From Hamadaea flava (lineage in GTDB: Bacteria; Actinomycetota; Actinomycetes; Mycobacteriales; Micromonosporaceae): DNA of 64,000 nucleotides. Positions 57,922 through 64,000 of this stretch are shown piece by piece. The stretch covers positions 3,286,001-3,350,000 of the forward strand of contig NZ_JAMZDZ010000001.1 in the NCBI RefSeq assembly GCF_024172085.1, given 5' to 3'. A model generated the notes under the pieces. The model was not told where the DNA came from, ran no database searches, and was given only the letters and a program-made list of their open reading frames with translations. Numbering within the stretch: position 1 is the first letter of the stretch; the number at the start of each line of letters is the position of its first letter. A program made the position numbers and the translations under genes.

Positions 57922-58788
57922 ATGCCCGTCCCTGACCTGCCCGATGTCGTCCTCTGGTCGATCCCGGCGTTCATCCTCCTGACCCTGCTCGAAGCGATCT
58001 CGTACCGGCTTCACCCGGACGACGACGAGCTGGGGTACGCCGCCAAGGACACCGCCACCAGCCTGTCCATGGGATTGGGCAGCCTCGGGTTCGACCTGCT
58101 CTGGGGCATCGTCCCGGCGTTGGCGTACTCGGCGATCAACCTGGTGACCCCGCTGCACGTCCCGATCACCTGGCAGTGGGTGCTGGTCTGCCTGCTCGCC
58201 CAGGACTTCTTCTACTACTGGTCGCACCGCAGTCACCACGTGATCCGCGTCCTGTGGGCGTCGCACGTCGTGCACCATTCGAGCCGCCGCTTCAACCTCT
58301 CCACCGCGCTCCGGCAGCCGTGGACCGGGTTCACGAGCTGGCTGTTCTACCTGCCGATGATCGCGTTGGGCGTACACCCGGCGGTGCTGGCCTTCTGCAG
58401 CTCGGTCAACCTCGTCTACCAGTTCTGGATCCACACCGAGCGGATCGACAAGCTGCCCCGGCCCCTGGAGTTCGTCCTCAACACGCCGTCGCACCACCGT
58501 GTGCACCACGCTTCGCAGGGCGGCTATCTCGACCGGAACTTCGGCGGCATCCTGATCGTCTGGGACCGGCTGTTCGGCTCGTTCGCCCCCGAGATCGAAC
58601 GGCCGGTCTACGGGCTGACCAAGAACATCGGCACCCACAACCCGCTACGCGTCGCCTTCCACGAGTACGCCTCGATCGGCCGGGATCTGCGCGCCGCGCG
58701 TACCTGGCGGGAGCGGCTCGGCCGGATCTTCGGCGGACCGGGCTGGGAGCCGGCGGCGCCCGCCGAGTCCGAGGGGGCCGGCAAGTGA
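57922..58788 (+). CDS. Sterol desaturase/fatty-acid hydroxylase family protein, alkylglycerol-monooxygenase-like
   Basis: A 288-residue membrane di-iron oxygenase. Histidine boxes: YYWSHRSHHV, WASHVVHHSS and NTPSHHRVHHAS. The context around the boxes, HHSSRRFNLSTALRQP, LVYQFWIHTERIDKL, and GILIVWDRLFGSF, follows animal alkylglycerol monooxygenase (AGMO/TMEM195) closely, more than typical bacterial sterol desaturases. AGMO cleaves ether lipids using tetrahydrobiopterin. About four membrane segments. The stop overlaps the start of a YhhN gene (GTGA), whose family cleaves vinyl-ether lysoplasmalogens, which supports ether-lipid chemistry (inference). It begins 28 bases after bsaP, so could be co-transcribed. 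Confidence 0.85.
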   Translation: MPVPDLPDVVLWSIPAFILLTLLEAISYRLHPDDDELGYAAKDTATSLSMGLGSLGFDLLWGIVPALAYSAINLVTPLHVPITWQWVLVCLLAQDFFYYWSHRSHHVIRVLWASHVVHHSSRRFNLSTALRQPWTGFTSWLFYLPMIALGVHPAVLAFCSSVNLVYQFWIHTERIDKLPRPLEFVLNTPSHHRVHHASQGGYLDRNFGGILIVWDRLFGSFAPEIERPVYGLTKNIGTHNPLRVAFHEYASIGRDLRAARTWRERLGRIFGGPGWEPAAPAESEGAGK

Positions 58789-59417
58789 TCCTCGCGCTGT
58801 ACGCCGTCCTCGCGGTGACGCACATCGTCGTCTCCGCCTTCGACGTCACCTGGGCGGAGTGGGCCACCAAACCGCTGCTCATGCCGCTGCTGGCGCTCTA
58901 CGTCGTGCTGCGCCGGGGACCACGGCCGGTGGTCGCCGCCCTGCTGCTGTCGGCGGCCGGGGACGTGGCGCTCCAGTTCTCCGGGCCCGACGTCCTCTTC
59001 CTCGTCGGCATGGGATTCTTCGGGGCCGCCCACGTCTGCTACATCGCGTACTTCGTGCGGCGCGGAACCTTCGCCGGGAAGGCGTGGATCGCCGGTGTCT
59101 ACGCCGTGGTGTGGGTCGGCTTGATCGCCTGGTTGTGGCCCGATCTGGGGGCGTTGCAGATCCCGGTGGCCGCCTACTCGCTGCTGCTGTTCACGACCGG
59201 AGCGACCTCCGCGCGGCTGGGCCTGCGGGCCGGACTCGGCGGGGCGTTCTTCGTCCTGTCCGACACCCTCATCGCGGTGGGCCTGGCCGATCACGACCTG
59301 CCGGGGCCGGACGTCTGGGTGATGGTCACCTATGCGTTAGCGCAGGTCCTGCTCGCAACGGCGGCAACCCGGACAGACCCGTCGCACAAGGTGTCCGCCA
59401 TGGACAACTCATCGTAA
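58785..59417 (+). CDS. YhhN/TMEM86 family lysoplasmalogenase
   Basis: A 210-residue polytopic membrane protein of the YhhN family, whose animal homologue TMEM86B hydrolyses the vinyl-ether bond of lysoplasmalogens. Typical elements: WATKPLLMPLLALYVV, LLLSAAGDVALQF, GMGFFGAAHVCYIAYF and FVLSDTLIAVG, with the acidic GD and SD residues expected in the active site. GTG start coupled to the upstream di-iron oxygenase (GTGA). About eight membrane segments. Downstream is a nitric oxide synthase, 15 bases away. Confidence 0.88.
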   Translation: MILALYAVLAVTHIVVSAFDVTWAEWATKPLLMPLLALYVVLRRGPRPVVAALLLSAAGDVALQFSGPDVLFLVGMGFFGAAHVCYIAYFVRRGTFAGKAWIAGVYAVVWVGLIAWLWPDLGALQIPVAAYSLLLFTTGATSARLGLRAGLGGAFFVLSDTLIAVGLADHDLPGPDVWVMVTYALAQVLLATAATRTDPSHKVSAMDNSS

Positions 59418-59432
59418 CCCTTAAATGACCGG

Positions 59433-60803
59433 ATGAGCCCGGCCCCCGGTTATCGCGACGCCCCCCTCACTCAGTTCCACAACGAGCCAACGGATCCGGA
59501 CGAGGCGGAAGACTTCCTGCGACAGCTGTACGCCGAACAACCCAGGCTCGGCGTGGACGCGCGACTCGTCGCCGCCCGCGTCGAGCAGGTACGCGAACAG
59601 ATCGACGCGCTCGGCACGTACGCGCACACCCGGACGGAACTGGTCCACGGAGCCCGGATGGCGTGGCGCAACTCGAGTCGCTGCATCGGCCGCCTCTACT
59701 GGAACAGCCTGGTGGTACGCGATCTGCGCGGAGTCTCCGGTGTGGACGCCACCGCCGAGCAGCTCGTTCAGCACCTGCAGATCGCCGCGGGCCAGGGCAA
59801 GAACCGCGGCCGGCTCCGTCCGGTCATCTCGATCTTCCCGCAGGCCGTGCCGGGCCGGTCGCGTACCGTGCTGTGGAACGAGCAGCTGATCCGCTACGCG
59901 GGCTACCGGGACGGCACCGGCGATCCCCTGTACGCCGACTTCACCGAAGCGGTCACCGAACTCGGCTGGAAGGGCAAGCACAGCGCGTTCGACATCCTGC
60001 CGCTGGTCCTGCAGGAGACCGGCCAGGAGCCGCGCCTGTTCGAGTTGCCCGAGCACGCCGTGCTGGAGGTGCCGCTCACGCATCCCGATCTGGCCTGGGT
60101 CGCCGAGCTGGGCCTGCGCTGGCACGCGGTACCCGCGATCAGCAACATGCGGCTGACCATCGGCGGCGTCAACTATCCGCTCGCGCCGTTCTCCGGCTGG
60201 TACATGGGCACCGAGATCGGCGCGCGCAATCTCGCCGACGCCGATCGCTACGACCAGCTCCCGATCATCGCGGAGCGGCTCGGCCTCGACACCACGCGCG
60301 AGTCCAGCCTGTGGCGCGACCGCGCGCTGGTCGAGCTGAACCGTGCGGTGCTGTGGTCCTTCGAGCGGGCCGGGGTGAAGATCGCCGACCATCACACCGA
60401 GTCCCGGCACTTCCTCACGCACATCGCCAAGGAGGAGAAGGCCGGGCGGACGGTCCCGGCCGACTGGTCCTGGATCGTCCCGCCCCTGTCCGGCGGCGCC
60501 ACCCCGGTCTTCCACCGGTACTACCCCGAGGCCGACCTGAAGCCCAACTTCTACCTCGACGAGAACGCCAAGGAACTCTCCCGCTGCCCGTTCCACGCCG
60601 CGGCCAGCGCCTCGGTCGCCCCGCCCGGGGCTCACTCGCTTCCCGCGCAGCGCACTCGAGATCACCCAGCGGTACGCCCAGCGGTGCCGGACTATGACGA
60701 CATCACTCGGGAGGTGCCCATGGTGGCCGAGTCCCTGGCGTTGGGCGGTCCCGACGCCGGGCCGATGCGCAAGGGCTGGCTTCGCGGGAACCGCAAGGTC
60801 TGA
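59433..60803 (+). CDS. nos: Bacterial nitric oxide synthase oxygenase with C-terminal extension
   Basis: A 456-residue heme enzyme that oxidises L-arginine to nitric oxide and citrulline. The heme-thiolate Cys is Cys84 in RNSSRCIGRLYW; the substrate Glu is in FSGWYMGTEIGARN near residue 265; the conserved WKGKHSAFDILPL and YHFPxxE-like region (FHRYYPEADLKPNFYL) are intact. The N-terminus lacks a hook, as in bacterial enzymes, so a separate reductase and a pterin are needed. About 67 residues follow the core (after CPFHAAAS, about residue 390), unlike the short end of B. subtilis NOS. ATG 59433 has no good ribosome site. Confidence 0.93.
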   Translation: MSPAPGYRDAPLTQFHNEPTDPDEAEDFLRQLYAEQPRLGVDARLVAARVEQVREQIDALGTYAHTRTELVHGARMAWRNSSRCIGRLYWNSLVVRDLRGVSGVDATAEQLVQHLQIAAGQGKNRGRLRPVISIFPQAVPGRSRTVLWNEQLIRYAGYRDGTGDPLYADFTEAVTELGWKGKHSAFDILPLVLQETGQEPRLFELPEHAVLEVPLTHPDLAWVAELGLRWHAVPAISNMRLTIGGVNYPLAPFSGWYMGTEIGARNLADADRYDQLPIIAERLGLDTTRESSLWRDRALVELNRAVLWSFERAGVKIADHHTESRHFLTHIAKEEKAGRTVPADWSWIVPPLSGGATPVFHRYYPEADLKPNFYLDENAKELSRCPFHAAASASVAPPGAHSLPAQRTRDHPAVRPAVPDYDDITREVPMVAESLALGGPDAGPMRKGWLRGNRKV

Positions 60804-60812
60804 CCGGACCGG

Positions 60813-61457
60813 TCAGACGAGCTGCGCCTTCTCCTTGTTCTGCTGCACCCGGCTGATGAGGTCGTGGACCGGCTTCGTCCCGCTGCCCACGATCAGGCCG
60901 GTGATCAGCGAGTCGACCCAGGCGGGCACGGCGTCCCACTGCGGGTTCTCGGCGAGCATGTGCAGGAGGTAGAAACCGCCGCTGGCCGACATCACGGTGG
61001 CCAGCCCGGTGGCCAGGCCCCAGGCGATGATGCCCTTGTCCGCCTTGGCCTGCTCCAGGTCGGCCTTCGCCTTGGCGGTCGCGGCGGTCGTGCCGGCGCC
61101 GTTCTCCATCGCGGCGAGCGCCCAGTCGTAGCGGTGCTGTGCGGTGCGACCCGGCAGCCACCGCGTGAACGGCTCCAGTACGCGTTCGACAGCGGCGGTC
61201 ACCACGACCAGACCGGCGAAGATGGACCCTTCGCTGGTGGCGCGGAAGGTGTTCACCGGACCGTTCGCCCAGATCGCCCAGGCGGCGAGCAGCCCGCCGC
61301 CGACCAGCGCCAGCCCGACCCCGAAGGCCCAGAGGTGGGCCGGCATCGTCGGAACCGCCGCGGTCTCGGCGTCCGCCGGTTCGGTGGTCTGCTGCCCGGT
61401 GGTTTCCTTGGGCTTCGCCTGCTGCGGGATCGTGCCGGTACGCCGTACCACGGCCAT
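60813..61457 (-). CDS. Membrane protein, unknown
   Basis: A 214-residue protein with a Gln/Thr/Pro/Glu-rich N-terminal 35 residues, then about four hydrophobic segments (LWAFGVGLALVGGGLLAAWAIW, IFAGLVVVTAAVERVLEPF, GIIAWGLATGLATVMSASGGF, and VDSLITGLIVGSGTKPVHDL). A charged coil AKAKADLEQAKADKG lies between the middle two segments. The last segment ends GSGTKPVHDLISRVQ, a pattern seen in small holin-like actinobacterial proteins. No family assigned. Convergent with the nos gene, ten bases between stops. Confidence 0.65.
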   Translation of the reverse strand: MAVVRRTGTIPQQAKPKETTGQQTTEPADAETAAVPTMPAHLWAFGVGLALVGGGLLAAWAIWANGPVNTFRATSEGSIFAGLVVVTAAVERVLEPFTRWLPGRTAQHRYDWALAAMENGAGTTAATAKAKADLEQAKADKGIIAWGLATGLATVMSASGGFYLLHMLAENPQWDAVPAWVDSLITGLIVGSGTKPVHDLISRVQQNKEKAQLV

Positions 61458-61728
61458 CGTCGGAACCAGCCTTCTGTCGTCCGTCTTACTCAGCCTTACT
61501 CAGCGCGGCGAGCTTAATGCCCGGTGCCGACACTGCGGAAGCTCGCCGACTGTCGGGAACCCGGCGATGCTCACTCTAAGTAATTCTTCTATGGCCATAT
61601 TTACAAATCAGGTCGACCTGAGCATCCTTCTGTTCAGTCGTCCTGGCCTACCGGCCCATGGGCGACTAACCCGGACGGACCGTGGCGAGCTGGCTCAGTC
61701 CCGGTCCGCCTGACCAAGGGAGGAAATC
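61458..61728. promoter_or_regulatory. AT-rich divergent promoter region
   Basis: 271 bases between the leftward membrane protein and the rightward M4 protease. It has a direct repeat CTTACTCAG at 61485 and 61495, and an AT-rich stretch near 61575-61610, the likely promoter area. Confidence 0.4.
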
Positions 61729-63270
61729 TTGTCCATCCGCCGGATCACCCCCGTCCTGGGTGCCGCGGTCGCCGGAGCGGCGTTGTTCGCCGCCGCTTCA
61801 CCGGTCGCATTCGCCGCCCCCGCGGCGCCCAGCCCGTTCACCCGAGCCGTCGCACAACTCAAGAGCCACGCGGCCCCGGGCGCGGTCAGCGCCGGACAGT
61901 CGTTCACGCTCCGGAACGTGCAGACCGACGCCGACGGCACCGAGCACGTCCGCGTCAACCGGTACTACCAGGGCCTGCCGGTCCTAGGTGGAGACACCGT
62001 CGTCCACCTCGGCAAGGGCAACTCCTGGAAGGGCGTCAGCCACGCGTTGCGCGGCGGGCTGACCCTGTCCACGACGCCTCGACTGTCGGCCGCGCAGGCC
62101 GCGACCGCCGCCCTGGGCGCGTCGCGGGCGGCTTCCCAGCACATCGACGGTACGCAGCTCGTCGTCGACGCCGACGGAGCCGACACCGCGCTGGCGTACG
62201 AGGTCGTCGTGAGCGGGGTGGCCGCCGACCGGCTCCCGAGCGAACTGCACGTGCTGGTCGACGCTCAGACCGGCCGCGTACGCGACGCGTGGGACGCCGT
62301 GCAGACCGACGGCGTCGGCCACGGCTTCCACAACGGCGACGTCGCGGTGGGCACTGTCCTCAGTGGCGGCACCTACCAGCTCAACGACTCCGCCCGGGGC
62401 GGGCACAAGACGTACGACCTGTTCGGGGCGACCACCGGCACGGGCACGCTGGTCACCTCGACCAGCAACGTCTTCGGCAACGGCACGCTGAGCGACCGTA
62501 ACTCCACGGCCGTCGACGCCCACTACGGCGCGGCGATGACCTGGGACTTCTACAAGAACACGTTCGGCCGCACCGGCATCCGCAATGACGGTGTGGCGGC
62601 GTACAGCCGGGTTCACTACAGCAGCGGGTACACCAACGCCTTCTGGAGCGACTCCTGCTTCTGCATGACCTACGGCGACGGCGGCACCGGCTGGACCCCG
62701 CTGACCTCGTTGGACGTGGCCGGGCACGAGATGAGCCACGGCGTCACGAGCAACACCGCGGGCCTGCGGTACAGCGGCGAGTCCGGCGGTCTGAACGAGG
62801 CGACCAGCGACATCTTCGGCACCCTCGTGGAGTTCTACGCCGGCAACGCCAACGACCCCGGCGACTACCTCATCGGCGAGGAGCTGCAGACCAGCGGCGC
62901 GCCGTTGCGCTACATGGACAAGCCGTCGAAGGACGGCGCGTCGGCCGACTGCTGGTCCAGCTCGGTCAAGCGGCTCGACGTGCACTACTCGTCGGGCGTG
63001 GCGAACCACTTCTTCTACCTGCTGGCGGTCGGTAGCGGCACCTCCTCGTGGGGCACCAGCCCGACCTGCAACGGTGCGACCGTCACCGGTATCGGCAACG
63101 CCAAGGCCGGCGCGATCTGGTACCGCGCGCTGACCGTGTACATGACCTCGCGCACCGCGTACAGCGGCGCGCGTACGGCCACCTTGTCCGCCGCGGCTGA
63201 CCTCTACGGCTCCGGCTCGACCGAGTACGCGACCGTCGCGGCCGCTTGGTCCGCGGTGAGCGTGTCGTAA
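61729..63270 (+). CDS. Secreted M4 (thermolysin-like) metalloprotease
   Basis: A 513-residue exported zinc protease with a signal peptide (PVLGAAVAGAALFAAASPVAFA), an FTP/PepSY-type propeptide up to about residue 200, and the M4 domain. The zinc motif is VAGHEMSHGVTSNTAGL (about residues 331-347) and the third ligand Glu is in GGLNEATSDIFG; the substrate His region is RLDVHYSSGVANHFFYLL. The start is TTG 61729, set by the strong AAGGGAGGAA ribosome site six bases upstream. Likely a nutrient protease. Ends with a hairpin terminator. Confidence 0.95.
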   Translation: MSIRRITPVLGAAVAGAALFAAASPVAFAAPAAPSPFTRAVAQLKSHAAPGAVSAGQSFTLRNVQTDADGTEHVRVNRYYQGLPVLGGDTVVHLGKGNSWKGVSHALRGGLTLSTTPRLSAAQAATAALGASRAASQHIDGTQLVVDADGADTALAYEVVVSGVAADRLPSELHVLVDAQTGRVRDAWDAVQTDGVGHGFHNGDVAVGTVLSGGTYQLNDSARGGHKTYDLFGATTGTGTLVTSTSNVFGNGTLSDRNSTAVDAHYGAAMTWDFYKNTFGRTGIRNDGVAAYSRVHYSSGYTNAFWSDSCFCMTYGDGGTGWTPLTSLDVAGHEMSHGVTSNTAGLRYSGESGGLNEATSDIFGTLVEFYAGNANDPGDYLIGEELQTSGAPLRYMDKPSKDGASADCWSSSVKRLDVHYSSGVANHFFYLLAVGSGTSSWGTSPTCNGATVTGIGNAKAGAIWYRALTVYMTSRTAYSGARTATLSAAADLYGSGSTEYATVAAAWSAVSVS

Positions 63271-63281
63271 GGCACTACTCT

Positions 63282-63314
63282 GTGCGGCCCCTGGGACCCA
63301 CCTGGGGGCCGCAC
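63282..63314. terminator. Hairpin terminator of the M4 protease gene
   Basis: GTGCGGCCCC (63282-63291) pairs with GGGGCCGCAC (63305-63314) around a 13-base loop, 11 bases past the stop. Confidence 0.8.
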
Positions 63315-63343
63315 GTGTCAGCGGCGTACGCCAGAATGACGCC

Positions 63344-63979
63344 GTGACCGAACGCCCCAAGATTGCTCCCGAGTCCGGCCATGGCCTGGAACGCGTCATC
63401 TTCTTCTCCGACGCGGTCATCGCCATCGCCTTGACGTTGCTGGCCATCGAGCTGCCCGTGCCGAAGGGCGAGGAGTGGGTCCACCAGCTCAAGGACTACC
63501 TGGGCTCGGACTATGTGGCGTTCCTGATCAGCTTCGCCGTGATCGCCACGCTCTGGTTCAACCATCACCGGATGTTCCAGCAGATCGCGCGGCTGACCTA
63601 CGGCATGATCTGGCTCAACATCCTGGGCCTGTTCACGATCGTCCTGATGCCCTTCGCCACCAAGATCCTCACCGGGCTCGGCGACCTCCCGGCCGGGCCG
63701 ATCTTCTACTCCAGCGTCATGGTGCTGTGGGCCGTCGTCTGGATTCTCATGGTGCTGACGGCGACGCGCCAGAAGCTGTGGAGCGAGGACGCGCCCGCCA
63801 CGGCTCCGGGCAACATGATCTTCGGTGCGTCCGCGCTGCTGGTCGCGTTCGGCCTGTCGATTCCGATCGCGTTCGTCAACTCGGACTGGGCGACCTTCTT
63901 CTGGATCAGCGCCTGGCCGATCTCCAGCGTCGGCATGCGGATCCGCCGGAGCCGCCTGGAGCGTGCGTCGGCTCAGTAG
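63344..63979 (+). CDS. TMEM175 family (DUF1211) potassium-channel-like protein
   Basis: A 211-residue membrane protein with six hydrophobic segments. The TMEM175 hallmark is ERVIFFSDAVIAIALTLLAIELPVP (FSD at residues 21-23); WFNHHRMFQQIARL follows the third segment. Bacterial members form tetrameric potassium-permeable pores lacking the TVGYG filter. GTG start. Complete; ends 21 bases before the window edge. Confidence 0.9.
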   Translation: MTERPKIAPESGHGLERVIFFSDAVIAIALTLLAIELPVPKGEEWVHQLKDYLGSDYVAFLISFAVIATLWFNHHRMFQQIARLTYGMIWLNILGLFTIVLMPFATKILTGLGDLPAGPIFYSSVMVLWAVVWILMVLTATRQKLWSEDAPATAPGNMIFGASALLVAFGLSIPIAFVNSDWATFFWISAWPISSVGMRIRRSRLERASAQ

Positions 63980-64000
63980 CATCACTGCGCGCACCTCACC

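Noticed and set aside
1-64000. tRNA, rRNA, replication origin or attachment sites
   Set aside because: No cloverleaf, rRNA or DnaA-box cluster, integrase or att-like direct repeats noticed; a covariance search would be decisive.

Overview
The window is 64 kb of very GC-rich, densely packed actinobacterial chromosome. Strong third-position GC bias, frequent GTG and occasional TTG starts, many ATGA, GTGA and TAGTG gene overlaps and a high frequency of the tetranucleotide GTAC followed by GC all fit. Actinomycete-restricted families (DUF2630, DUF2795, DUF3152, a BsaP-like protein, prevent-host-death-type antitoxins) point to a filamentous actinomycete, most probably Micromonosporaceae (inference). 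I see no rRNA, tRNA, CRISPR array, insertion sequence or phage gene; this looks like ordinary chromosome with lineage-specific cassettes.

Layout. 1-2 kb: a sugar ABC-transporter ATPase (cut by the window edge) coupled to a ROK repressor. 2.1-4.2 kb: a three-gene cassette (cysteine-rich protein without signal peptide, Tat-secreted protein, MauE/DoxX-like redox membrane protein) behind a clear palindromic operator. 4.2-15 kb: YaaA, Nudix, an anchored lysozyme-like protein, small membrane proteins, AAC(3), a GH20 hexosaminidase, DUF proteins and a YbhN-type membrane protein. 15.2-19.1 kb: a giant WD40-KAP NTPase. 19.3-30.5 kb: an ion transporter, a class A beta-lactamase-like protein, a DUF4037 protein, a TetR locus, a LemA/M48 protease pair, a proline-rich repeat protein coupled to a membrane protein, a small P-loop kinase and a thiamine-binding protein. 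30.6-40 kb: a secreted EEP hydrolase, a RecQ-phosphoribosyltransferase fusion, an AhpD-like protein, a secreted M6 protease, HAD and PAC2 proteins. 40.2-41.1 kb: a type II toxin-antitoxin pair. 41.1-47 kb: a four-gene translationally coupled catabolic operon (acyl-CoA dehydrogenase, NDP-forming acyl-CoA synthetase, TPP enzyme, amino-acid dehydrogenase). 47-49 kb: P450 and DUF3152. 49.2-54.7 kb: aspartate decarboxylase AspD with a histone-like tail, flanked by two AspT-type exchangers. 54.7-57.9 kb: biotin genes bioDF and, divergently, bioB-bsaP. 57.9-60.8 kb: an alkylglycerol-monooxygenase-like protein coupled to a YhhN lysoplasmalogenase, followed by a nitric oxide synthase. 60.8-64 kb: a membrane protein, an M4 protease and a TMEM175-type channel.

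The features most worth follow-up are the Cys-rich/Tat/MauE cassette, the ether-lipid/NOS locus, the coupled catabolic operon, the AspD histone-like tail, and a recurrent family of long GATC-containing palindromes at gene 3' ends, three of which share both arm sequence and a 17-nt loop.
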